From NCBI GenBank assembly GCA_005880915.1, contig VBIW01000038.1:62001-126000 (forward strand): DNA of 64,000 nt, read 5' to 3'. A model generated the notes under the pieces. The model had not been told where the DNA came from. It did no database searches and saw only the letters and a list, made by a program, of their open reading frames with translations. Positions 48,874-63,169 of the stretch are shown here, piece by piece; position 1 is the stretch's first letter; each line of letters starts with the position of its first letter. Both the position numbers and the translations under genes were made by a program. This stretch comes from Chloroflexota bacterium (GTDB taxonomy: Bacteria > Chloroflexota > Dormibacteria > Dormibacterales > Dormibacteraceae).

Positions 48874-49767
48874 CTGAAAGTCCTCGTCCGGGACGGCGAA
48901 CTGCAGCGCGAGCTGGATCCGCTGCCGGCAGGCGTCGGGGTCGTGACCGACCCGGCGCCTGACGTCGAGTTCGCGGTGATCAACTTCGAGCTCTCCGGCC
49001 GCCTGCCGGAGATGTTCGCCGAGATGCCGAACCTGCGGGTCGTCCAGTCGCTGAGCGCCGGCGTCGACTGGCTTGTGCCGCGCACGCCAAAGGGCGTGAT
49101 CGTCTGCAAGGCCGTCGGCGTGCACGACCGCCCGGTTTCGGAGTGGGTCATCGCAGTGATTCTTGCGATGCAGCGCCGGCTGCCGGAGTTCCTCGAATCG
49201 CAGCGGCTCGGCAAGTGGGACCGAAGCCCTGTTGACGGGACCCCGGACGACGATCTCGAGGGTCAGACGGTGCTCGTCGTCGGTCACGGTTCGATTGGCA
49301 GGACGCTTGCGATGCGGCTCACCTCGTTTGGCGTCCACGTCGTCGGAGTGGCCCAGCACGCGCGCGAAGACGCGCGTCCGGTCTCATCGCTGTCCGAGCT
49401 GCTGCCGCAAGCCGACGTGGTCGTGAACCTGCTGCCGCTGACATCCGCCACCGAGCGTTTTGTCGACGCTGCGTTTCTCGGCCAGATGAAGGCCGGTGCG
49501 CTTTTCGTCAACGCCGGCCGGGGCAAGACGGTCGACACCGCGGCTCTGCTCGAGGCGCTGCAGTCCGGGCGCATTCGAGCAGCGCTCGATGTGACCGACC
49601 CCGAGCCGCTGCCGGACGGCCATCCTCTGTGGCACGCGCCGAACGTTCTCATCACTCCACACATCGCCGGCTCGACGGCGCGCTGGCTCACGCGCGGCTA
49701 TCGCTTCGCCGGCGAACAGATCCGTCGCTACGCCGCGGGCGAGCCGCTTCTGGGCGTTGAGACCTAG
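48874..49767 (+). CDS. D-isomer-specific 2-hydroxyacid dehydrogenase
   Basis: A 297-residue protein. The NAD-binding domain has VLVVGHGSIGRTLAMRL, the Arg/Glu/His catalytic set appears in FVNAGRGKTVD, DVTDPEPLPDGHPLW and ITPHIAGST. Substrate is unknown. The usual start at GTG 48943 would lose a normal first strand; in frame upstream the sequence reads KVLVRDGEL after a CTG at 48874, so CTG is the likely start, 6 nt after the lon stop. It is therefore probably co-transcribed with lon. Confidence 0.8.
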   Translation: MKVLVRDGELQRELDPLPAGVGVVTDPAPDVEFAVINFELSGRLPEMFAEMPNLRVVQSLSAGVDWLVPRTPKGVIVCKAVGVHDRPVSEWVIAVILAMQRRLPEFLESQRLGKWDRSPVDGTPDDDLEGQTVLVVGHGSIGRTLAMRLTSFGVHVVGVAQHAREDARPVSSLSELLPQADVVVNLLPLTSATERFVDAAFLGQMKAGALFVNAGRGKTVDTAALLEALQSGRIRAALDVTDPEPLPDGHPLWHAPNVLITPHIAGSTARWLTRGYRFAGEQIRRYAAGEPLLGVET

Positions 49768-49805
49768 CCTGGAATATCGCGCCGCGCTCTAGGCTTGCTG
49801 ATTAC

Positions 49806-50219
49806 GTGAACCGCTCTTCGCATGAGATCCTTGGAAGCGCGCGCACCATCGCGGTGGTCGGCGCGTCGCGTGATCCCAGCAAGGCCGGGGGCTCGGTCCC
49901 CGAAGGCCTGCAGAAGCGCGGATTCCGCATCATCCCTATCAATCCCTACGCCGACACTCTTTTCGGCGAGCGCGTGTACCGCTCACTGCTCGAGGTGCCG
50001 GAGCAGATCGACCTGGTCGACGTTTTCCGACCCGCGGCCGACGCCCCCGAGATCGCGCGCCAGGCTGTAGCTGTGGGCGCCAGGGCGCTGTGGCTACAGG
50101 AGGACATCCGGTCCGCCGAAGCACGCCGCATCGCCGAGTCGGCGGGGATGGAATTCGTCGAAGACGAGTGCACCGCCGTGGTCGCATCGCTCTATCGACT
50201 GCGAACGTCAGCCGCCTAA
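49806..50219 (+). CDS. CoA-binding domain protein (YccU type)
   Basis: A 137-residue Rossmann-like protein: RTIAVVGASRDPSKAGGSVPEGL, then GFRIIPINPYADTLFGERVYRSL and ALWLQEDIRSAEA. Members bind CoA and their role is unknown. GTG start, 38 nt after the previous gene, followed 16 nt later by the CYTH gene. Confidence 0.9.
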   Translation: MNRSSHEILGSARTIAVVGASRDPSKAGGSVPEGLQKRGFRIIPINPYADTLFGERVYRSLLEVPEQIDLVDVFRPAADAPEIARQAVAVGARALWLQEDIRSAEARRIAESAGMEFVEDECTAVVASLYRLRTSAA

Positions 50220-50235
50220 CGGTTAGAGTCGTCGC

Positions 50236-50853
50236 GTGGCGCCTCGCCGACCACGCCATCTTCGGGACCGCAGCATCGAGTCCGAGCTCAAGTTTCGGGT
50301 TGCCGGTCCGCGCGACCACGCGACCCTTCGCGCGGTGCTGCGCAAGCGTGGCGCCAAGCTTGTCGGCCGATACAGGGAAGAGAACTTCCGCTTCAACGGC
50401 CCGGGCAAATCGACGCGCAACACGACCCTGCGCCTGCGCGTGCTCAACGGCGGACCTCGGGGAGTGCTGACGGTGAAAGGCCCGGCGACGTTCGAAGCCG
50501 GGGTCAAGATCCGAGAGGAGACGGAGGTCGAGCTCTCAGACGTACACGCAACGCTCGACCTCCTCCAGCAGCTGAGCTTTCGCGTCGGCTGGACCTACCC
50601 GAAGAATCGCACGATGTACACGCTCGATGGGATCGTGGTCACCCTCGACGTTCTCGAGTTCGGGTGGTTCGTCGAGGTCGAGGGCGCGGCCACCGCGCTG
50701 CCTGAGATGGCGCGCAGCCTGGGCCTCGACCCGGCCAACGCCCTACGCGACAGCTACTCGGTGATGGCGCGCAAGCACATGAAAGCGAAACGCCCGACCA
50801 AATCGCCCCCCACGCCGGTCACCCTGCCCGAGGAGGCCGCAGCGCAGGCGTAA
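50236..50853 (+). CDS. CYTH domain protein (class IV adenylate cyclase/ThTPase-like)
   Basis: A 205-residue protein. ESELKFRV (E15, E17, K19) is the ExExK motif of the CYTH triphosphate tunnel fold. Further charged strands follow (TTLRLRVLNGG, VLTVKGP, KIREETEVEL). The length and the YPKNRTMYTL segment resemble CyaB-type class IV proteins. It may hydrolyse or cyclise a triphosphate substrate. The last ~30 residues are a basic/Pro tail. Confidence 0.85.
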   Translation: MAPRRPRHLRDRSIESELKFRVAGPRDHATLRAVLRKRGAKLVGRYREENFRFNGPGKSTRNTTLRLRVLNGGPRGVLTVKGPATFEAGVKIREETEVELSDVHATLDLLQQLSFRVGWTYPKNRTMYTLDGIVVTLDVLEFGWFVEVEGAATALPEMARSLGLDPANALRDSYSVMARKHMKAKRPTKSPPTPVTLPEEAAAQA

Positions 50854-50862
50854 AGCTCGACA

Positions 50863-50940
50863 CGCACCGTTGGATACAACGAGGCGGAATTCGAGCGCTC
50901 GATACGCCCCGCTGGATGCACCGAGGCGAAATCCAGTCCT
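50863..50940 (-). repeat. Family III palindromic repeat, - orientation
   Basis: Read on the minus strand: GATTTCGCCTCGGTGCATCC and AGCGGGGCGTATCG, then ATTCCGCCTCGTTGTATCCA ending ACGG. It aligns over its whole length with the + strand copy at 46366. Stem changes are paired: CGTTG/CAACG here against CGCTG/CAGCG there. Confidence 0.75.
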
Positions 50941-50945
50941 GGCGT

Positions 50946-52352
50946 CTACTCGCTCCGCGCCGGTGCTGTACTTGCTCCGTCGGTCCGCGCCGGGCCCACC
51001 CACACGGTCTGAATGTTCGTGAACTCCTTGATCCCGTACTCCGACAGCTCGCGTCCGTAGCCCGACCGCTTCGCACCGCCGAAAGGCAGCCTTGCGTCCG
51101 ACGCCACCATGCCGTTGATGAAGACCAGGCCCGCCTCGACGCGCTCCGCGAGCTGCTTCGCGCGCTCGACATCGGACGTCCAGATGTTGGAGCCGAGCCC
51201 GAAGTCGGTGTCGTTGGCGACGCGCAGCGCGTCCTCCGCATCCTTCACACGGATCACAGCGGCCACCGGTCCGAACGTCTCCTCGTGGTAGGCCGGCATG
51301 CCGGGTCTCACGTTGGCCAGCACCGTCGGCTCGAAGTAGTAGCCGTCACCGGGCATCCTTTTGCCGCCGGTCAGCGCCCGCGCGCCAAGCCGGAGCGATT
51401 CGTTGACCTGCCGCTCGAGCTCGTCGACCAGGTCTTGGCGAGCCAGCGGGCCGACCTGGTTCGCCCGGTCCATCGGGTTGCCCACCTTGAGAGCCGCCAC
51501 GGCGTTGGTGAACCGCTGCTCGAACTCGTCGGCCACCGGCTCCTCGACGATGAAACGCTTGGCGGCAATGCAGCTCTGGCCGTTGTTCTGGTTGCGGGCG
51601 CGGCAGGCGACCGTGGCCGCCTGGTTCAGGTCGGCGTCGGCCAGGACGATGAACGGGTCAGAGCCGCCGAGCTCGAGCACGGTCTTCTTCAACGCCCGGC
51701 CCGCCGCCTCCGCGACGAGCGACCCGGCCTTCTCCGAGCCGGTCAGCGTCACACCGGCGACTCGATGGTCGGAGATGATCCGCTCCACCGCCGCCGAGCC
51801 GACCATCAGCGTCTGGAACACGCCCTCGGGCACGCCGGCCTCGCGGAAGACCTCCTCGATCGCCAGCGCCGACTGGGGCACGTTCGAGGAGTGCTTGAGC
51901 AGCATCACGTTGCCGGCCGTCAGCGCAGGCAGGCCTGCGCGAAAGGCTTGCCAGAACGGGAAATTCCAGGGCATCACAGCGAGGATCACGCCCAGCGGCT
52001 GGAACCGGACATAGCTCTCGGAGGCGGTGCTCTCGATGGACTCTTCGGCCAGCAGCCGCGCACCGTTCTCGGCAAACCAGTTGGCCGTCCACGCGCACTT
52101 TTCGATCTCGGCCTCGGCCTCGACGATGGGCTTGCCCATCTCCGAGGTGAGCAGCGCGGCGTAGCGCGACCTGTCAGCCCGAAGGACGCCGGCGACCGTG
52201 CGCATGAGTGTGGTGCGCATGCCCGGCCCGGCGTCGCGCCAGGGGTGCCGCGCGGTCCAGGCGCGGCTCAGGGCTGCGTCCAGCGCCGCCTCCTCCGCCT
52301 CTGGGAACGACGCCAGCTCCCGGCCCGTGGCCGGGTCGATGGATCTCAGCAC
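50946..52352 (-). CDS. Aldehyde dehydrogenase, succinate-semialdehyde dehydrogenase-like
   Basis: A 468-residue ALDH-fold enzyme. It has VMPWNFPFWQAFR, VTLTGSEKAG, the general-base Glu in LELGGSDPF, and the catalytic Cys in NNGQSCIAAKRF. The C-terminal FGGAKRSGYGRELSEYGI is typical. Length and the GQSCIAAKR motif fit the GabD/Sad NAD(P)-dependent subgroup; the substrate is not fixed. Its start is 27 bp from the divergent glgE start. Confidence 0.9.
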   Translation of the reverse strand: MLRSIDPATGRELASFPEAEEAALDAALSRAWTARHPWRDAGPGMRTTLMRTVAGVLRADRSRYAALLTSEMGKPIVEAEAEIEKCAWTANWFAENGARLLAEESIESTASESYVRFQPLGVILAVMPWNFPFWQAFRAGLPALTAGNVMLLKHSSNVPQSALAIEEVFREAGVPEGVFQTLMVGSAAVERIISDHRVAGVTLTGSEKAGSLVAEAAGRALKKTVLELGGSDPFIVLADADLNQAATVACRARNQNNGQSCIAAKRFIVEEPVADEFEQRFTNAVAALKVGNPMDRANQVGPLARQDLVDELERQVNESLRLGARALTGGKRMPGDGYYFEPTVLANVRPGMPAYHEETFGPVAAVIRVKDAEDALRVANDTDFGLGSNIWTSDVERAKQLAERVEAGLVFINGMVASDARLPFGGAKRSGYGRELSEYGIKEFTNIQTVWVGPARTDGASTAPARSE

Positions 52353-52379
52353 CCTTTCGAATCATGGCACGATTGCAAT

Positions 52380-57813
<5,434 letters not shown>

Positions 57814-57817
<4 letters not shown>

Positions 57818-59715
57818 GCATGGTCGCCCGCTCGCTGATCAGCCCGTTCGACCTGCACCTCTTCAACGAGGGCACGCACGGCCACCTCTTCGAAAAGCTG
57901 GGCGCGCATCCGTCACATGACCCCGAGGGAACGTATTTCGCGGTCTGGGCTCCCAACGCCGACGCAGTCAGCGTCATCGGTGACTTCAACGGTTGGGACA
58001 AGAACGCGAACGGCCTCTATGCGCGCGAACAGTCGGGGATCTGGGAAGGATTCATTCCCACGGTCACGCATGGCGCGCTGTACAAGTACTACGTCCACTC
58101 CAAGGTGACCCGGAGCGGGGTCGACAAGGCCGACCCGTTCGCCTCTTACTCGGAGGCTCCCCCGCGCCAGGCTTCGGTCGTCTGGGACATGTCGTCCTAC
58201 CAGTGGGGCGACCAGAGCTGGATGGAGAGCCGGCGCAACGCGAACAACCGCAACGCGCCATGGTCGGTCTACGAGATGCACCTCGGATCGTGGATGCGCG
58301 TGCCCGAGGAAGGCAACCGGTGGCTGACCTACCGCGAGATGGCGCCGCGCCTCGCGGATTATGTGAGCCGCACGGGCTTCACCCACATCGAGTTCATGCC
58401 GGTCATGGAGCACCCGCTCTACGAGTCGTGGGGCTATCAGGTCACGGGTTACTTTGCGCCGACTTCGCGCTACGGAACGCCGGATGACTTCATGTTCCTG
58501 GTCGACTACCTGCATCAGAACGGCATCGGCGTGGTGCTGGACTGGGTGCCGTCGCATTTTCCCGCCGACGAGTTTGGCCTGCAGAACTTCGACGGGACGC
58601 ACCTGTTCGAGCACGCCGACCCGCGCCTGGGGGTGCACCCGGACTGGGGTTCATCGATCTTCAACTACGGGCGCAACGAGGTCCGTGGCTTCCTGCTGAG
58701 CAGCGCATTGTGCTGGCTCGACCGCTACCACGCCGACGGGCTGCGGGTCGACGCGGTGGCTTCGATGCTCTACCTCGACTACTCACGCAAGCAGGGTGAG
58801 TGGATCCCGAACAAGTTCGGCGGCCGGGAAAACCTGGAGGCGGTGGACTTCCTACGCCGCTTCAACATAGAGGTCTACAAGGAGCAGCCGGACGTGCAGA
58901 CCATCGCCGAGGAGTCGACCGCATGGCCGCTGGTCTCACGACCAACCTACGTGGGCGGGCTTGGCTTCGGCATGAAGTGGGACATGGGCTGGATGCACGA
59001 CACGCTCTACTACTTCGAGCGCGAGCCGGTGCACCGCAAGTTCCACCATTCCAACCTCACCTTCCGGATGCTGTACGCGTTCGGAGAGAACTTCATGCTC
59101 CCGCTGTCCCACGACGAGGTGGTGCACGGCAAAGGATCGCTCCTCTCGAAGATGCCCGGCGACGACTGGCAGAAGTTCGCCAACCTGCGGCTCCTGTACG
59201 GCTGGATGTATGCGCAGCCGGGCAAGAAGCTGCTGTTCATGGGCGGCGAGTTCGGCCAGTGGCACGAATGGGACGTCGAAAAGAGCCTGGACTGGCACCT
59301 GCTCGACCAACCGCAGCACGGAGGCCTGCGTCTGTGGGTCGGCGACCTGAACCGCATCCTGCGCGATTACAAGGCGCTCTATGAGCTGGACTTCGACCCG
59401 GCGGGATTCTCGTGGATCGACGTCAACGACTCGGACAACAGCGTCGTGAGCCTGATCCGCCGCGGCCGCTCCCCCGAGGACGTGTTGGTGGCAGCGTTCA
59501 ACTTCACACCGGTGCCGCGCCAGAACTACCAGATCGGGATGCCTTCGCCGGGTCGATGGCTCGAGATCCTGAACAGCGACGCGCCGATGTACGGCGGAAG
59601 CGGCCAGGGCAACCTGGGGGGAGTCGAGGCGGTGCCGGTGGCGATGCACGGCCACAACCACAGCGTGACGCTGACCCTGCCGCCGCTAGGAGCGATCTTC
59701 TTCAAACCGGAGTAG
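57814..59715 (+). CDS. glgB: 1,4-alpha-glucan branching enzyme
   Basis: A 633-residue GH13_9 enzyme. N-terminal CBM48 (YFAVWAPNADAVSVIGDFNGWD) is followed by the barrel with FMPVMEHPLYESWGYQVTGY, nucleophile Asp in DGLRVDAVASM, Glu in TIAEESTAWP and LSHDEVVHGKGS. It introduces alpha-1,6 branches in the glucan made by GlgE. The short N-terminus lacks the extra first module of E. coli GlgB. ATG start overlaps the treS-pep2 stop by 4 nt. End of the glgE operon. Confidence 0.96.
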
Positions 59716-59727
59716 CCGGCGAAGCCC

Positions 59728-60057
59728 CTAGGCAGACCGGTGCGTCATCACGTAGAGGATCCCCGCGACGATGAACAGGACGACGTAGCAGACCGCGCCC
59801 ACGCCGAGCATCAGAACCACCTTGGCGGCGGCCGGCAATCTGGTGCGGGCGATCCGAACGTTGCCGAGAGCGCCCAGGGCTCCAATAACGCCGCCGATCA
59901 GCCCGCCGATGAACAGTGCGGACAAGGGGATGAGGACGAGAAGGATTTGCCACCAGGCAAGACCCTTGACGTCATCGAAGAAACCCCGCCTCGCCGGCGG
60001 CGGGGGCGGTGGTGGTTGCATCGCGTATCCAGGCGGCGGTGGCGGCGGCTCGTTCAT
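59728..60057 (-). CDS. Small membrane protein with proline-rich N-terminus
   Basis: A 109-residue protein. A Pro-rich start (two runs of 6-7 Pro) is followed by FFDDVKGLAWWQILLVLIPL and two strongly hydrophobic helix regions with many Gly (about 37-60 and 80-104). No family recognised; Pro-rich plus two-helix proteins of this type are common in Terrabacteria. Its ATG overlaps the stop of the DUF559 gene by 4 nt, so they are co-translated. Confidence 0.65.
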   Translation of the reverse strand: MNEPPPPPPGYAMQPPPPPPPARRGFFDDVKGLAWWQILLVLIPLSALFIGGLIGGVIGALGALGNVRIARTRLPAAAKVVLMLGVGAVCYVVLFIVAGILYVMTHRSA

Positions 60058-60908
60058 CTGCTGTCGGGTGACACTCTAACAAGGGCGCTCCGGACCTGAG
60101 CAACAACAACCTCGGACCGCTGATGTACGTCAGTCGCGGTGAAACGAAGAATCCGGAACCCCGCGTTGATAAGGAGGTTCTGACGGCGATTGTCTTCGAC
60201 CAATCGCTCTCGATGACTGGTTCCGTCGTACTCGACGACAAGACGCGCGGCCGGGTAGAAGAGGTCAGCTCGACCCAGGAACCGACCGGCGGTATCGCGA
60301 AGTTCGGCCTGCACCTCTGGCTGAGGCAGGCCGGCCTGCAGTAGGAGCCAGCGCAGTCGGGTCTCCATCGGCGATTCGGCCGGTGCCGCGAGGGCCCCAA
60401 GTGAATGCTGTCGGGTCAGAGTCACCTTGTCGATGAGCCGCAAGCGAAGAGCACCGTCAATTGCGATCAAAGCTTCCACCGGCGCAACCCGACGACAGAG
60501 ATCTCGAAGCGTGCGGGCAATGGTCGTCGCCCGCATACCGCGAACTGTGGTCACGTGCGACATCGCCAGGCCACAGCGACGAACGTTGAGACCTGGGCGA
60601 GACCGCACGCCCGATCTAAATGGGACGACGACCTCGATTGGGTGCACAGGATCTACGTCGAGGCGATACAGCCAAGCTGCGGTCAGGCCTGTGAAGACGG
60701 CCTCTGGTGGCAGATAGGCCCGCCAGGCGAGCAGCAGTTGCCAGGGGTCCTCGCGTAGACCACTCCAGCAATAGAGTTCGCTACCCAGACGGAGCCACGA
60801 CCGGCCGCTGAGCATGTCGAGGGTGAGACCCGCCGCTCGCGCCTCGTCAAGCGAGAAGGGACGTCCTTTGAGCTGCGGAGGAATCCGGGGACGGCGGCCC
60901 ACCGTCAC
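60054..60908 (-). CDS. DUF559-type nuclease-fold protein with AbiEi-like N-terminus
   Basis: A 284-residue protein from GTG 60908; the open frame runs further upstream through a repeat and is not considered coding. The first ~150 residues (FSLDEARAAGLTLDMLSGRSW, then LTAAWLYRLD) look like the AbiEi antitoxin family's HTH and body. The C-terminal part (FYPAARLVVEYDGTSHRERLVEDNRRQNLLINAGFRILRF, residues ~230-270) matches DUF559, a Vsr-like endonuclease fold with E-x-D-G and later D/R residues. Actinobacteria have many such orphan genes; role unknown, perhaps defence-related. Confidence 0.75.
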   Translation of the reverse strand: MTVGRRPRIPPQLKGRPFSLDEARAAGLTLDMLSGRSWLRLGSELYCWSGLREDPWQLLLAWRAYLPPEAVFTGLTAAWLYRLDVDPVHPIEVVVPFRSGVRSRPGLNVRRCGLAMSHVTTVRGMRATTIARTLRDLCRRVAPVEALIAIDGALRLRLIDKVTLTRQHSLGALAAPAESPMETRLRWLLLQAGLPQPEVQAELRDTAGRFLGRADLFYPAARLVVEYDGTSHRERLVEDNRRQNLLINAGFRILRFTATDVHQRSEVVVAQVRSALVRVSPDSR

Positions 60909-60963
60909 AGCGTGAGTCCGCCTTGGGCGGGCGCCAACCCAGCACGTAAAGGCGGTATTGGAT

Positions 60964-61002
60964 CCAAAAACGTCTCTCGGTATTCGGATTAGCCGTTTTT
61001 GG
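60964..61002. repeat. Family II inverted repeat upstream of the pspA cluster
   Basis: CCAAAAACG at 60964-60972 and CGTTTTTGG at 60994-61002 form a perfect 9-bp dyad; the outer ends read GGATCC and GGCGCC, the two loop types of repeat families III and II. It lies between divergent genes, near the pspA promoter region. Confidence 0.6.
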
Positions 61003-61120
61003 CGCCAAAGACGTCGGATTGCCAACTCGGTGAGACCAAAAATGAGAGCTTTTCGAGACTGCCTCTGAGACCGCCTTGAGTCGAGGCTGCCCCCAGCGGA
61101 TTTCTCGACAGGAGGCACAC

Positions 61121-61819
61121 ATGGGCATTTGGAGTCGGGTGAGGCTGCTGCTCAACACCGAGGTGAGCAGCGCCCTCGATCAGGCGGAGGACCCGCGTCA
61201 GGTCCTCGACTACGCGTACAGCCAGCAGCAGCAGCTGCTGATCACCCTGCGCCGGGGGCTGGTGGACGTCGCCACCTCCAAGCAGCAGCTCGAGCAGCAG
61301 GCGCGGCGGCTCGAAACTCGCATCCCCCAGCTCGACGACCAGGCCCGCCGTGCGGTCGACGCAGGCCGCGACGACCTCGCGCGCGTCGCGCTCGAGCGCA
61401 AGCGCCTCGCGCTGAGCGAGATGGAAGGGTTGACCAAACAGATCGCCGAGGTGGAGTCGGACAAGCAGCGCCTGGCCAACCAGGAGCGGACTCTCCAGGT
61501 TCGCGTGGAGCAGTTCCGAACCCACCGCGAAGTCGTCTCGGCCCGCTACAGCGCGGCCGAGGCCGAGGTCAGGTTGAAGGAATCCCTGGCCGGCGTCTCG
61601 GGCGAGCTCGCCGAGCTCAGCATGGCCGTGGGCCGGGCCGAGGAGAAGGCGGACCGCCTGCAGGCCCGGGCCAGGGCGATCGACTCCCTGGTCGACCTCG
61701 GTTCCTTCCCGCCAATCGGTGGCGGGGACTTCGTGGAAGCCGAGCTCCTGCGAGTAACGGTGTCCAGGGAGATCGACGACGAGCTCGCGAAGATCAAGTC
61801 GGAGGTGGCGAAATCATGA
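61121..61819 (+). CDS. PspA/IM30 family membrane-stress protein (copy 1)
   Basis: A 232-residue protein, mostly long coiled coil: it starts MGIWSRVRLLLNTEVSSALDQ with EDPRQVLDYAYSQQQQ, as in PspA/Vipp1, then Gln/Glu/Arg-rich helices to about 205. These ESCRT-III-like proteins polymerise on damaged membranes. The usual helix alpha-0 is short here. ATG with AGGAGG 6-8 nt upstream. First of four genes joined by short overlaps; the stop overlaps the next start (ATGA). Confidence 0.88.
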   Translation: MGIWSRVRLLLNTEVSSALDQAEDPRQVLDYAYSQQQQLLITLRRGLVDVATSKQQLEQQARRLETRIPQLDDQARRAVDAGRDDLARVALERKRLALSEMEGLTKQIAEVESDKQRLANQERTLQVRVEQFRTHREVVSARYSAAEAEVRLKESLAGVSGELAELSMAVGRAEEKADRLQARARAIDSLVDLGSFPPIGGGDFVEAELLRVTVSREIDDELAKIKSEVAKS

Positions 61820-62598
61820 GCACTGCCCACTGGAACCCCCAGGCGGGACACCTGGTCTCGCCGGACGGCAAGTGGTACTGGGACGGAGTCGCGCAGCAGT
61901 GGAAGCCGGAGCCGGGCAAGGCCGCGCCCGAAAAACCCGCGCCCGCAAGACCCGCGGCCGCTCCACCGCCCGCCGCGCAGGAACCCCCGCGCGGCCTCAG
62001 CTCCTTCGCCGGGACGGTCCGCTCCGAGGACCTCGCGTACGGCCAGACAGTGCTCGTGTGGGCACGGTGGATCCTGATCGGCACGGGCCTGCTGCTTTCG
62101 TTCTGGAGTCCCACGGACCTGACGACTCTTCAGGTCCAGCTCGCGGCGATCGTCGCCCTCGCGTTCGGCAACTTCTACCTGCACGTACAGCTGCTGCGCG
62201 GCCATCCCGCGCTGGACAGCGTCGTGTATGGCGCCAGCCTCGCCGACATCGGCGTGGTCACCGCCCTTGTTTTGGTGCAGGGCGGCTACCCCTCCCCGGT
62301 GTTCATCTTCTACTTCGCCGCCGTCGTCGGCATCTCCGTCGCATTCCCGACCTGGCTGACCGCCGGCTACACCTCGATCGTGGTCGGGATTTACGGCATC
62401 GTCAGCCTCGTCACCGCGCCGCCAGGCGACTACCCCGCGGTTTTCACGCGACTCTTGATGATCGCCGCAATAGCGGTGTGCGGAAACCTGTTCGCCCGCA
62501 GCGAGGCCAAAAGGCGCGCTGACGCGATCCGCATCCACAACGAGATGCTCGACGAGATCGAGCAGAAGGGAGGCAACGAAAATGTCCAGCCCGCGTGA
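61816..62598 (+). CDS. Membrane protein A of the PspA cluster
   Basis: A 260-residue protein. The cytoplasmic N-terminus has HWNPQAGHLVSPDGKWYWDG and QQWKP, resembling the Trp-rich DUF2510-like motif, followed by a Pro/Ala linker. From about 75 come six helices with GQTVLVWARWILIG, NFYLHVQLL and FIFYFAAVVGISVAF. It is homologous to the next gene and resembles membrane sensor domains found in front of histidine kinases, but has no kinase. C-terminal NEMLDEIEQKGG helix. Overlaps pspA copy 1 by 4 nt. Confidence 0.75.
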   Translation: MSTAHWNPQAGHLVSPDGKWYWDGVAQQWKPEPGKAAPEKPAPARPAAAPPPAAQEPPRGLSSFAGTVRSEDLAYGQTVLVWARWILIGTGLLLSFWSPTDLTTLQVQLAAIVALAFGNFYLHVQLLRGHPALDSVVYGASLADIGVVTALVLVQGGYPSPVFIFYFAAVVGISVAFPTWLTAGYTSIVVGIYGIVSLVTAPPGDYPAVFTRLLMIAAIAVCGNLFARSEAKRRADAIRIHNEMLDEIEQKGGNENVQPA

Positions 62599-63169
62599 AG
62601 TTCGTTCCGCAAAACAGGCTGAGCAGGAGGACCTGTTCTTCGGCCAAACGGTGATCCTCTGGGCGCGCTGGAGCGTCATCGTCGCGGGCATCGTGCTCGT
62701 GCTGTGGACGTCGACCAACGTCAGCCTGCTTACGCAGACCATGCCTTTCTTCCTGGTCCTGATGGCGGTCAACTTCTTCCTGCACGGTCGCTACGTGATG
62801 GGAAGCCCGCTCAACCGTACGGCGGTGACGGTGGCGAGCGTGGTCGACCTCATCTTGATCACCGCCATCGTCGTGTTGTGGCCGGGAGAGCACGGCTTGA
62901 ACAATCAGTTCTTCGTCCTGTACTTCCCAGTCGTCTTCGCATTTGCCCTCGTGTTCACGCGCCGGATCGAGGTCGCCTACACCGGCCTCGCCATGCTGGC
63001 GTACACCGCGGGCTGCTTTCTCACCGATACGATCCACGTTTCAAACGACTTCAAGGTCCTGGTCATGCGGCTGATCGTCATCGCGGCCATGGGATTCCTC
63101 GGCAATTACTACTTCCGCATCCAGCGCGCGCGGCTGGCCGGCACGTCAACGGGCGAGACCGCGGCGTGA
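62582..63169 (+). CDS. Membrane protein B of the PspA cluster
   Basis: A 195-residue protein with six helices, a paralogue of protein A without the Trp-rich N-terminus. Shared points: GQTVILWARW, NFFLHGRYV, a helix with Asp (SVVDLILITAIVV) and FFVLYFPVVFAFALVF. Overlaps protein A by 17 nt and is followed by the second PspA with a TGATG junction. It may form a hetero-complex with A that recruits the PspA proteins. Confidence 0.75.
   Translation: MSSPREVRSAKQAEQEDLFFGQTVILWARWSVIVAGIVLVLWTSTNVSLLTQTMPFFLVLMAVNFFLHGRYVMGSPLNRTAVTVASVVDLILITAIVVLWPGEHGLNNQFFVLYFPVVFAFALVFTRRIEVAYTGLAMLAYTAGCFLTDTIHVSNDFKVLVMRLIVIAAMGFLGNYYFRIQRARLAGTSTGETAA

Noticed and set aside
50916-52379. Long N-terminal extension of the glgE frame
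   Set aside because: This part is antisense to the aldehyde dehydrogenase gene and shows no GlgE homology; the real start is near 52380.
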